NCBI GenBank assembly: GCA_016617855.1
Contig: JAECUM010013004.1
Span: forward strand, 1 to 64,000
Origin: Megalonaias nervosa
Taxonomy: Eukaryota; Mollusca; Bivalvia; Unionida; Unionidae
DNA length: 64,000 bases
Direction of reading: 5' to 3'
This document shows positions 1 through 9,532 of this stretch, piece by piece. Made by a program: the position numbers and the translations under genes. Under the pieces are notes generated by a model, which did no database searches, was not told where the DNA came from, and saw only the letters and a program-made list of their open reading frames with translations. Numbering within the stretch: the stretch's first letter is position 1; every line of letters begins with the position of its first letter.

Positions 1-143
1 TCTCTCTCTCTCTCTCTCATCCTTTGGTCAGTTTGACTTAACTTTTACCATCATTCATAAGTCAAGAGATATTGTGGGATGACACAAATGAAAATCCTCT
101 ACGTTTGCCATTTCATAGACTTTAGCCCATATCCTGCTACGAT

Positions 144-145
<2 letters not shown>

Positions 146-174
<29 letters not shown>
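146..174. repeat. (AG)n microsatellite
   Basis: Uninterrupted AG dinucleotide run of about 29 bases, seen directly. Confidence 0.95.
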
Positions 175-787
175 GCCTTTGGACATTTTCATATTTAAAT
201 AATAATAATCGATATTTTAGAACATTATGGTATCTTTAAGAAAAAACAACAAAACATAATATTAAATATATCACAGTATGTGTACCATGTATCCGAGGAA
301 TTTACTGGTTTGCAACTTTGTATCATTGATAAACACTGTAGATAAATCCCAAGGAAAGTGCACACGTATCGTTACGACGACCATATTCTTGTAGGTTACT
401 TGGTGTAATTTCTATTTCAAGGTTTTAATCCAGCCCAAATTCCTTTACTCTCTCATTCCACATTTCTGTGCAGTTTGTCCGTTATGCATGAGAGGATAGG
501 GGAGAACAGAAAGCAGAAAGGATTGTGATGAAAACGTGTACCATATTAAATTCATTTAGAAAAGGAGGATTATTAATACTTTTCATCGTTATTTTCATAC
601 GTCACTAGTGACTAATGTGTGGAAATTTATCATTGATCTAGAATCAACTGCAGATGCTCGCGAGAATGTTTATATATGCGTATTATTGCACCATGATTGG
701 ATCACAATTTGATATACCAATAGCATTGGTATATCAAAGTGCTTTATACCAACACTTTAAATGCATGTTATTTTTTAATGTATGTGG

Positions 788-792
<5 letters not shown>

Positions 793-851
<59 letters not shown>

Positions 852-866
852 TAGATAGATAGATAT
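793..866. repeat. (AT)n microsatellite with GATA tail
   Basis: A long AT run (about 56 bases) is followed by four GATA-type units. It lies in the presumed CHD1L-like intron 2. Confidence 0.95.
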
Positions 867-1891
867 TCCAACAAGTTTAATCATGTAACTGAAGCTGAAA
901 ATATGTCACAAGATTCTATTCAAAATGCTTAGTAAATATTAGCTTTAGTTTCAGACTGCTTAGTATACTAACTCTCCCGGCCGTAACTGACTGACCCCCC
1001 CCCGCCCAAAAATCCTGCAGGCACCCATGTGCATAAGCTCTCTTATTGTCATTACAATATCTACTGGTGTTTATTAACAAATGAACAAAGGACTTCACAG
1101 ACCATACCTTTAAATATTATTGTTAATTAGTTTTCCTTATTAAGTCCGTCACCGTAACAAAACACCATGTGCATTTTAAAACGAGTTCGGAAGCCCTTTG
1201 CAGTACATGCTAAAGTAAAGACCACAGACCACTGGTCAACAAGTCTTATTGTTTCATTATGGTCATACAAGCATAAAATATAAAAACCTTGTCATTTTCC
1301 ATCGTAAATTTGAAAGTCATGGACTCCTTTGAATCGATTTGTATATATACATATACTATCTTTTAAGTGCTTGTTCTGTTCTGACTTGGATATAATTAAC
1401 ATTTTATTGCAAATCTATTCTATGATATACCCCACTATTATCTTTATTGGCAAGTTCGAATAACAAGTAATACATATGATCACTTGTCCTTATAACATCT
1501 GCTGTATGGACAACAGCTGCAATAGCTCATTGACAGATTTTCATTTCCATAAGAGCCTCATTTCTCTACTGGCAGCCTTGCTGATTTGACCTCTTCAGTC
1601 AATTCTTGCCCTCAATCTGGTTTCAACTGGAATAACCAAAGCGCTAAGCATGTTTAATTACCATGTAAATAACACTGCATAGCCATGTGGTTGTTGTGAT
1701 AATGTACATCACAATTAAACAAGAATGAGTTGTTGATTTAGCGATGTTTATTGATAATGGAATATAGTAGGGCCATAATACATGAGGATTATCACACTCG
1801 TCAGTTAACTGAAAATAGTCTTTTCTCTCTTTGCAAAAGCTACAAATAAAAACCACCCTGAATAAATATGGTCTTGTACACTGACAAAATT

Positions 1892-1912
1892 TTCTCTCTC
1901 TCTCTCTCTCTC
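1892..1912. repeat. (TC)n microsatellite
   Basis: Pure TC run seen directly. Confidence 0.9.
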
Positions 1913-2190
1913 ATACAAAAACATGTGCACGCTCACATGCATTAACTAAAGCATGATTTCAAGTTCTTTATTTTTCATTGCAATTTGATAATGAGATTAT
2001 TGTTGCTGTAAAGATACAAGTTGCACTTAATTTCTTGACAATGTGGACTGCTATCGTTGCATACAATTTACCAATAAATAATATCTATAATACATGTTCA
2101 AACCATCTTAATCATTTTACCAACATTATACAACATAACACAGCTACATATGCTCTAAATGCAGACTAGCTTGCACAGTGAGACATAATC

Positions 2191-2216
<26 letters not shown>
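2191..2216. repeat. (CT)n microsatellite
   Basis: Pure CT run seen directly. Its minus-strand translation gives the RERERE stretch of a spurious open frame. Confidence 0.9.
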
Positions 2217-2221
<5 letters not shown>

Positions 2222-3105
2222 ACTAATAAAAGTGAAAATCTTTTTGAGTAATTTTATTTTTATTGTAATTATATTCTTGAACTGAGAGCAGAATGAGACA
2301 GTAAATATACGTTTACTTTGTACGTTTGTACCGTTAGGTTGTCGAGTAGTGTGTGTTCTGTAGAACTTGTTTTGGTACAATCCCTTTATTTTTCATACAT
2401 GGTCACTACCACCAAATGATAATTATTTATTTTACATATAATTTTTCATACACTGAAATTAATAATTATTTTTTCATGTTCGAAAAATTACATAAAATAT
2501 GGTAATAATGTAACAAGTGACATCATAATGATGATGTTTTTACCAAGCACAGTAAAACTGACTATATTATTACTGTGCAGGGTACCTATCTGCATGCCCT
2601 CACTTTTATATTTCTGTAAGTAAAGTATGGCAGAGAATGATGACTATGTGAAAGCATTTCCCTAGTCTACTTTAGCATGGACACTTAAAAGTCACTGCTT
2701 GCCCTGATGACAATTTTCATGTAGGTAACCCAATTTTCACACAGAAAAAAGAACAACTGATTATGAGACCATTTTCTGGCAAGCATCCTCCTGGGATAAC
2801 TCTGAACATTAGTAATATATCAACCAGCTGTCATGTAATCAATTAATCCATACACTGAGATTCAGGTCTTTCAAGACAGGTGGTCCATTAACAAAGTGGT
2901 CTGTACAAATATAACTTGATAGTAAATATAAAGGGAATGTGGGTTTAATATGATGTGACCTTGAGGGTGATATAAAGACTTCTGTCTAAGGAGATGGAGC
3001 TTTTTCAGGTTTGAATTTCAACCAAGGGCAGATGGAATCCTAAAACTAAAGTAAAATAATGTTGACAGTCAGTTATGTATGTTTATACATAGAAGATATA
3101 CACAC

Positions 3106-3218
3106 CTGGCATGTTTTCCCAAGTCCCATCTCATCTCCCAGAATACAACCATGCTCTTGATAATAGCAGCTGATCAACCAGTTAGTGCCATCTAACTGAT
3201 ATGTCCGCAAGCCTAAAC
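3106..3218 (-). CDS. CHD1L: CHD1L/ALC1-like SNF2 remodeller, coding exon 2 (Walker A)
   Basis: Minus-strand exon of 113 nt, bounded by an acceptor AG at 3219-3220 and a donor GT at 3104-3105. It reads [12 protein letters not shown], then a short linker, then [15 protein letters not shown]. This is the start of an SNF2-type ATPase lobe: the Q-motif-like region followed by motif I (GxGKT, the ATP phosphate-binding loop). The string [14 protein letters not shown] is typical of CHD1L (ALC1), a PAR-activated chromatin remodeller that acts in DNA repair in the nucleus; other SNF2 proteins usually have [10 protein letters not shown]. It joins exon 1 with one leftover base each way, giving Trp-Gly-Gly-Leu-Gly-Leu-Arg across the junction. 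The remaining helicase motifs and the macro domain lie off the left edge. Confidence 0.85.
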
Positions 3219-3886
3219 CTTAAGGAAAAACACAATGTGCTTTGAAGTTAATGACAACATGTGAATTTCTCTCAACTATACTGGTTTCATTTTGCTCTTT
3301 AAAACATAAAAGTACTGTTCAAGAACTTGCATACATGAGGAAATCAAAGAGAAAGACAGAAAAGATAAGTTCTTACATTCTTATATTTAAAAGAGATTTT
3401 AAGTTTAAAGTAAGTGCAACACAAAGTGGTGCTTTTGCACAAATTCAGCTCTTATGACAGCATGTAAGATCTCCAACTGAAATATCTGTATTTCCTGTAC
3501 TAAACTGCCAGATTTTCATGATTTAATATAACTGCTGAGAAGTATTTCAGCTGAATTGCAGAACAATAAAATTAAACCTAGCCAAAGACTAATTGTTCTC
3601 AGTAAAACTATTCAATTCTAAATTTGTTTTAAAATGTCATCTAATTTCATCTAAATTTTTATCAACAGTCTGCCTCAATATAAACAGAAATTTTTTTTAA
3701 AAACACTTGATAAAGGTTAGTAATGTCCACATGCTAGAAGGTGATGCATGTTTATGAAGTCCTCACATACCATGTTGATCGGTACACATACATTTGACAA
3801 GAAGAATTTTATTTTCATTTCTTTATATTCATCTTTCTCTTCCTCTTCCTCTTTTATTTACTTCTTAATGTAGTACTTCTACTATG

Positions 3887-4029
3887 TGAGAAAGCTTGCC
3901 AATAGCTTCTCGTGGGTCAGAAGTTCTTTCGGGGGGGGGGGTCCTGGTTCTTCCTCCACCATTTATACTGGCCACCATGTATAGCCTATCTTGTGCTGAA
4001 AATTGGCATTAAACCCTATAACAACAACA
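3887..4029 (+). mobile_element. 5'-truncated tRNA-derived SINE copy (AAC-tailed family)
   Basis: The sequence from TGAGAAAGCTTGCC to a CAACAACAA tail matches the 3' half of the full-length SINE at 50426-50695, with a G-run variant in the middle. It is flanked by an exact 15-bp direct repeat, AGTACTTCTACTATG, at 3872-3886 and 4030-4044. That is a target-site duplication and proves insertion. The tRNA head is missing, as expected when reverse transcription stops early. It sits in CHD1L-like intron 1. Confidence 0.85.
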
Positions 4030-4650
4030 AGTACTTCTACTATGACAGCTGTGTTCTTCACTAAACCTCAGTAGTTCTGCTGGGACATCAGGGCATTCAT
4101 CCCAAATTACAAATTACATCTTCTTAATCCCTTGGTTTTATCTACGTACTAAATAGTATATTTCAAGTGAATAGCATGTTGGAATTTAATTCTAATTAGC
4201 AAACATAATTTCTAAATAGCAGGGCCTATATGAGAGCAACTAATCACTCCAAGACACCTCAAGATTCTTTAAAACACCCCGACACCTCAAATTATGTTAT
4301 ACAACAGAAATTCTTTTTCTTAATTGAACTGAAATCATTTAATCTTAAATACCCAAAAATTGAAAATTAAAAATCCAAGAAATGTTTTTTAAGCCGATTA
4401 CACAGTCCCACACAGTGAAGAAAGAGTTATTGTTTGTGCATCTGACAACAAGTACTGAATAAAAGAGTGTTCTGTATCACATGGATAAATGAATACTATA
4501 TGTGCTGCAAAGTATAAAGAATAATCACTTTTTTCATTTATCCATATGAATCCAGACCACACCATGGGGAGGTGGTCTTTACATGACCCTTTTTATTTAT
4601 GTTCTTTCTTGTGTCTTTTCTTTTCTTTATTTTTCTTCCATTTTTTATTA

Positions 4651-4731
4651 CACACACACACACATACACACACACATACATACATACATACATACATACA
4701 TACATACATACATGCACACATACATACATAT
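4651..4731. repeat. (CA)n / (CATA)n compound microsatellite
   Basis: A CA run passes into tetranucleotide ACAT units. The overlapping open frames on both strands (rich in HTHT/YIHT or VCMY) are products of this repeat. Confidence 0.9.
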
Positions 4732-4739
4732 ATGGTTGA

Positions 4740-5490
4740 CTTACAACTTGTTCAGTCTTAATTAAATTTCTAGAATGCATGTGTCATTATTTTCCATCCA
4801 AGAGAGAGAGAAAGCTGCAAAACTTGCACATTACATTATCGTAAATTTATCAGACATGAGAGACGGACATTAATCGTATTTCTATGTAATTTTTTTAAAA
4901 GCATTATTTCTTTAAATTTTTCATGTCTCTTGCTGTATTTAGATCAGAAGACTTCTTTACCTTGGCAATTACTGACAAGGTAAAAAAGGGTTATTAGAAA
5001 CAACAAAATACACTCAAAAACCAAAATACACTTATTTTGTACCATAATACTCATGAAGATAAATGTAGTATGATTTGTATCTGTTTGAAAAATGATATAA
5101 AAGAAAAATAAAATGTGATTTTTGTGAGTTTTATAGGAATTATTTATATTTTTCTATTTATTGTTCCATTCATGTAATGAAGTCACTTGGTCATACTTGA
5201 CTGGACAGCATTTACCTCTTTTTGTATTTCTGTTACACCTTTTTTACTTTATGACACATAGGTGTATGATATTTCCACCAAAAGTATGTAAGTACACATT
5301 CTGGATTCTCACAATCATAATATCACTCTTATATTTTAAGTTCTGACCAATTCACGATTTATCACACCTGTCCAACTGAGTAAAATAAAATACAACTGAG
5401 TGACATCATTAAATGGATTGCACCAGAAATTGGTAAAAAGTAATTAATTCGTATCAAAAGTGCTTAAATCAAAGTCTAATTTGTTTATTG
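4740..5490. other. Intronic stretch without recognised features
   Basis: AT-rich sequence between the microsatellite and the left LTR, inside CHD1L-like intron 1. I see no exon, RNA gene or repeat family here. Confidence 0.4.
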
Positions 5491-5814
5491 TGTAGCATGC
5501 AACCCAGTCTAGATCTTACCATGGACTCTCTTATACTGACTTCACGTTTAGATTTTCTCAGATTTTTCTAGCCTCCCTCTAACTTATCCTGACAGTGACA
5601 TGTTACAGTCTTTTCCAACATCACAAGGTCATTAACCTTACTTCTTAAGCTTATAACAATATTCCCTAAAGAACACGCACCAGCCAGCCTTTGTTCTTAT
5701 CAGATCGTTTCTCCATTTTACGGCGCCATTAAACAAACACTGACCTAGTGTGACCTCTATCACTTAACAGGCTAGCTTTGGGAACTATTTACAAAGTCAG
5801 CAAAGATACCTTGC
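5491..5814 (-). repeat. 3' LTR of the gypsy-type element
   Basis: Matches 8324-8654 with scattered substitutions and a small deletion. Its inner edge lacks the GCTACA terminus seen in the other copy: the sequence reads ...ACCTTGC, then AAAGTTACATG. Confidence 0.9.
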
Positions 5815-5850
5815 AAAGTTACATGTACTACACCAGTCCCTAACATCATG

Positions 5851-5970
5851 ATCAACTTCTATGTATGTTCTTGGGTTTATTTGCTAAATCGAAAGATGAC
5901 TTTGACAGAACCAATCAAATACATCACAAGATAAATACAGGGGATGCAAGACCAGTAAAACAACCGTTAC
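5851..5970. repeat. Inverted duplicate of pol segment 6322-6441
   Basis: These 120 bases are the reverse complement of 6322-6441 with a few substitutions. The following bases (5971-6017) are a direct copy of 6430-6476. The junctions share the palindrome AGTTGATCAACT. The structure is a foldback inversion inside the retrotransposon. Confidence 0.9.
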
Positions 5971-6133
5971 ATAGAAGTTGATCAACTTTCTTGCATTGGG
6001 CCGATGTAAGACCCTGTTTTGGGTTTATCTTGTTCTTCCATTTCTACTTGCCAATATCCACTCATTAAATCAAGGGTAGAAAACCACGATACACCTGAAA
6101 GTCGGTCCAATGAGTCGTCTATAGCGGTAGAGG

Positions 6134-7320
6134 CTACGTGTCCTTCACAGTCAGTTGATTGACTGCTCTATAATCAACACAAAAACAAGTCATTCCATCC
6201 TTCTTACGTACCAGCACTATGGGCAAAGACCAGGGGCTCAATGACAGCTCTATAATGCCTTGAGTTAACATACTCTCAACATGATCTTCAATTTCATCTC
6301 TTGCGTGAATTGGAATTCTACGTAACGGTTGTTTTACTGGTCTTGCATCCCCTGTATTTATCTTGTGACGTATTTGATTGGTTCTGCCAAGGTCATCTTT
6401 TGATTTAGCAAATAAACCCGAGAACGTACATAGAAGTTGATCAACTTTCTTGCACTGGGCCGATGTAAGACCCTTTTTCATTTCTTGAGATAACTTTTTC
6501 AGGTGTTCAGGCATGTGGATGGTTTCCACTTGAGCCAATAAATCTCCAGAAACATCATCAATGTCATCATCATCCACCGGTACATAAAGACCCATAATAG
6601 TTCCAGCATGGACGACTTTTGTTTCATCTGTAACATTCATGACCCTTAGAGGAATGACATCGTCGGATGTAGCCCCAATAAGTACTTTTCCTACCAGAAG
6701 TTGCTTATTTTCAATAAGTCGTTCCTCTGGTTCCACAATCCCAGTCAAACCGAATGAGTGGTTATTCCCTACTGTTTGTAATTTACAAGGAATGTTCATT
6801 TTGTGCCTTGCAGGGATCGATATTGTCTCTGATAATACAACTCTAGAGCATTCCATCGAATTTGATTTAATCACATCGTATGATAAAATGGTGTCTCCAA
6901 TGGTCAAACTGTGATTCACAAAATCAATTTTGCTTCCTTCTTTTTCTAGGAAATCCAATCCTAACACTTCTTCTGCTGTCAAACCCATCGTTGCAACGAT
7001 AACGCAATGCTCATGATGTTTCCCTCCGAACGACAAGGTAAACTTTCCTTTTCCGACTACTTCTAACGGTTTCCCATCTGCACACAGAACATTCCCAGTA
7101 ACCTCATGTAACCGAGGTCGATATCCCAGAACCATCCTCTCATCGACATCCTTTGCTATCATGGTAACCGTAGCACCTGTGTCTATTAAAAAGTTGACAC
7201 CCATTCCGTGTACAGATCCCAGAAGGTACATCCCAGCATCTTTCATTGTTGCCTGACCACTTATATTCCTAGGCCTGGAATCATGGTCCCACCTCTGGCC
7301 CTTGGGGTGGGCCCACCCTA
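6134..7320 (-). pseudogene. Retrotransposon pro-pol fragment (aspartic protease and 5' part of RT)
   Basis: Open frame whose first Met is at 7246, but the frame is already open from about 7320, just downstream of the gag stop and in a different frame. This is the usual gag-pol frameshift layout. Near residue 20 it has FLIDTGATVTMI, the DTG active site of a retropepsin. Near the end it has the RT entry region: PVKQPLRRIPIHARDEIEDH, GIIELSLSPWSLPIVLVRKK and CVDYRAVNQL (motif 2 area). The frame stops at 6134-6136. Shifted RT sequence continues to about 6020, where FSTLDLMSGYWQVEMEEQ (the block with the first catalytic Asp) is readable before the inversion breakpoint. The YxDD box, RNase H and integrase are absent. 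Confidence 0.9.
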
Positions 7321-8244
7321 GTTTTCTGACAGTTTGGGCTTACTCTGTGGACAGTCTCTTTTGAAATGCCCTATTTCTCCACACTTGTAACAAGATCTTC
7401 CCTTTGTTCCGTTTTTCCCTGCAGATTTTGCCTTCAATTCCTTTAGTAACGTCTTCAGTTCCGCAACTTCTCTCTTAAGTTCCTGGGTATCACTTAACCC
7501 TGCATCAGACATTGTCACGGTTCATGCATATCTTCCCAAATCCTTTCGCTGAAGTTCGGCTCTATTAAAGGCTTCGAGTCCTACTCCAATCTGAATTGCA
7601 TCATCAAGGGTTTTAGGGCGTGCCTGTTGTATTCTTAACCAAAGTTCGCTGTCGGTTAAAGAATTGATAAATTGCTGCTTCGATAGTGTTTTGAGTAATT
7701 CTTCTGGCGCTTTGGGATATGATTGGGAAGCGAGTCGACGTATCGCTTGTCCCAATTCTGGGAGTGTTTCACGTTCCCTTCTAAAGCGGCTTTTTAGTTG
7801 TACTCTGTAAATTTCTGTTTGGTTTTTTGGCGCGAACCTTCTTTCTAGCGAATCCATGAGCCTGTCATAATCTGGAGTTCCAGATCCCAGTAGCTGTTGG
7901 GCCTGACCCCTGAGACTCACTGCAAGATAAAGCCCTTTCTCTTCTTGAGTCCATTTGTTTATCCCAGCACATGTACTAAAATGCGCTTGAAAGTCCATTA
8001 GTGGTGTGGTACAGTCGAACGTTTTTGGTGCTACAAGTGGTCGTTTCAGTTTATTTTGTTCCGAAAATTCTAATCTTCTTTGGGAAGCTTGATTTCTTTC
8101 CTTGGGTCTTGATGGCGTCAATTGATGTTCAATTCCGAGAGTCCTGCGTGTACTTTCTTCTATTTCACGTTCCAGTTGCCAAATTTCATTATCAATTCTT
8201 TCTTACATATCCATAGTTGACGAGACTGTCTGTGACTGCGCCAT
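7318..8244 (-). pseudogene. Retrotransposon gag (capsid and CCHC zinc knuckle), stop-interrupted
   Basis: The likely start is the Met codon at 8242-8244 (MAQSQTVSS...). One frame continues to 7318 but is broken by two stops, a TAA about 12 codons in and a TGA at 7522-7524. The central part has a gag-like capsid region (FQAHFSTCAGINKWTQEEK, then LGSGTPDYDRLMDSLERRF). The C-terminal part has a nucleocapsid knuckle, CYKCGEIGHFKRDC, of CX2CX4HX4C form, which binds RNA. It is followed by the protease frame. Both stops look like single-base changes. Confidence 0.88.
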
Positions 8245-8299
8245 TTTAAGTTATTCATAAGATTTTCCAGGGTTTGCAGCTACTTTACGAAAAAAAAAT

Positions 8300-8318
8300 A
8301 ATCCCACCGCTGCCACCA
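8300..8318 (-). promoter_or_regulatory. Primer-binding site, tRNA-Leu type
   Basis: On the plus strand AATCCCACCGCTGCCACCA reads exactly as the 3' end of a eukaryotic tRNA-Leu including the added CCA, so the minus-strand RNA would pair with it over 18-19 bases. It lies five bases inside the 5' LTR (8324-8654), where minus-strand priming is expected. The identification of the tRNA is from memory of tRNA-Leu acceptor and T-arm sequences. Confidence 0.8.
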
Positions 8319-8323
8319 AATTG

Positions 8324-8654
8324 TGTAGCATGCAACCCGGTCTAGATCTTACCATGGACTCTCTTATACTGACTTCATGTTTAGATTTTCTCAGATTTTT
8401 CTAGCCTCCCTCTAACTTATCCTGACAGTGACATGTTACAGTCTTTTCCAACATCACAAGGTCATTAACCTTACTTCTTAAGCTTATAACAATATCATTC
8501 CCTAAAGAACACGCACCAGCCAGCCTCTGTCCTTATCAGATCGCTTCTCCATTTTATGCCGCCATTAGACAAACACTGACCTAATGTCACCTCTATCACT
8601 TAACAGGCTAGCTTTGGGAAATATTTACAAAGTCAGCAAAGATACCTTGCTACA
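8324..8654 (-). repeat. 5' LTR of the gypsy-type element
   Basis: Starts TGTAGC and ends GCTACA on the plus strand, a perfect 6-bp terminal inverted repeat. It contains the same sequence as 5491-5814. It adjoins the primer-binding site at 8300-8318. Confidence 0.9.
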
Positions 8655-9076
8655 ATTATTATTATGAAAACAATTACAAAATCATATTATTGGTGTTTAA
8701 ACAAATATATACATACAAAATATGTAAATAATCATTTCGGTGTGTATTTCGGTTTTTGCGCGTATTTCGGTGTTTCTAGTAACCGGGGGAAAAAAATTAC
8801 CGAACTTACTTGATAATTATACAGCACAATTTTACGAATTTTGTCTCGTAAAACTAATGGGAGGTTGGGGGGTATTTTATTTTATTGTATCCTAGGGAGC
8901 TACCGGTATTTTGGGGCATTCTTGTGCTGTTTTTGGGGTATGTCTTTAGCCTATACTTTTTTTTTCTTTTTTTTTTAAATAGTAGAACCAGGGCCTACAC
9001 TGTACACGGTAGACTACTATACAGAATCAAGGTTGAGACTATTTTTAACAAATAAGATATTCTTCTAAAATCATAC

Positions 9077-9167
9077 CACCCCAGCCACATTTGCTTAGTT
9101 CTGATATGTCCTTTATATATATCTTCCTGTCTTCATCAGATTCTCTGTCACTGAGTTCTGGATCCAT
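9077..9167 (-). CDS. CHD1L: CHD1L/ALC1-like gene, first coding exon
   Basis: Minus-strand ATG at 9165-9167 begins MDPELSDRESDEDRKIYIKD and continues ISELSKCGWG (30 codons plus one base). The donor is GTATGA at 9076-9071. Joined to the exon at 3106-3218 it reads ...[17 protein letters not shown]. This parallels the CHD1L N-terminus, where a short acidic or variable leader, a WGL-type turn and LRSYQLEG precede the ATPase lobe. An upstream ATG on the same strand gives only Met-Thr-stop, so 9167 is the better start. The exon faces THOC6 exon 1 across about 350 bp. Confidence 0.75.
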
Positions 9168-9517
9168 TAGGTCATTGCGAATACTTTGCCGACAGTGTGA
9201 GGACGGGGAAAATACACTCTTACTCTCTAGAAAACAAATGGGATATAACTCTGTAATTAAGCGGTGACTAAGTAAAATTTTATCTCAAATGGACAACATT
9301 AATTTATAATTTCGCCCTTTGCGAAATTTTAGAAACGTTTCATTTAATAGTTTCATTTAAATACATATTTTGATGCCTGATTAAGGCATTCCTTTCATAA
9401 CACGCCTGCAAATAAGTAAAACAGCATTCATATCTGGCGATGTTTTGAAAGAGTACAAAAATTGCGTAAGAACCGAATTGGCCTATCGCGGGAGTTCAAA
9501 ATTATCGATAACGAAAT
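9168..9517. promoter_or_regulatory. Putative bidirectional promoter between CHD1L-like and THOC6-like genes
   Basis: This 350-bp gap separates the two divergent start codons, so it must hold both 5' UTRs and core promoters if the exon calls are right. It contains an inverted repeat AATTTCGC-CCTTT-GCGAAATT at 9308-9328, whose arms resemble an E2F-type TTTCGC core. It also has the palindrome TATCGATA at 9503-9510, just before the THOC6 ATG; this is the DRE core known from insect housekeeping promoters. A GC-rich CTATCGCGGGAG lies at 9483-9494. Function is inferred from position. Confidence 0.55.
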
Positions 9518-9532
9518 ATGAAAGAATCTAGG
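9518..9532 (+). CDS. THOC6: THOC6-like exon 1 (proposed start)
   Basis: ATG AAA GAA TCT AGG, followed by a GTAGGC donor. The five codons end in phase 0, as exon 2 needs, giving [20 protein letters not shown]. The exon is tiny and the donor is weak, so the start is the least certain part of the model. The head-to-head position beside the CHD1L-like start supports it. Confidence 0.5.

Larger units (their letters stand above)
1..3105. other. Left flank: CHD1L-like intron 2 and simple repeats
   Basis: No exon could be recognised here. In the proposed gene model this is intron 2 of the minus-strand CHD1L-like gene, because exon 2 ends with a donor at 3105 and the continuation was not found. The stretch is AT-rich and holds several microsatellites: TC runs at 1-18, 1892-1912 and 2191-2216, an AG run at 146-174, and an AT run followed by GATA units at 793-866. 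The open frames at 654-854 and 2144-2380 are partly products of these repeats and are not called as genes. Confidence 0.5.
5491..8654 (-). mobile_element. Degraded Ty3/gypsy-type LTR retrotransposon
   Basis: Element transcribed on the minus strand. Two LTRs of about 325-331 bp (5491-5814 and 8324-8654) are near-identical over their length. The right LTR has TGTAGC/GCTACA terminal inverted repeats. Next to it lies a primer-binding site for tRNA-Leu, then gag, a CCHC knuckle, protease and the beginning of reverse transcriptase. RNase H and integrase are missing, and the 3' internal part is rearranged (see the inversion at 5851-5970). In-frame stops interrupt gag and pol, so the copy is dead. 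It lies in CHD1L-like intron 1, in the same orientation as that gene. A clean target-site duplication was not found. Confidence 0.9.

Noticed and set aside
654..854. Open frame ending in YIYIYI
   Set aside because: Caused by the AT microsatellite.
4538..4780. Open frames on both strands with HTHT or VCMY runs
   Set aside because: Caused by the CA/CATA microsatellite.
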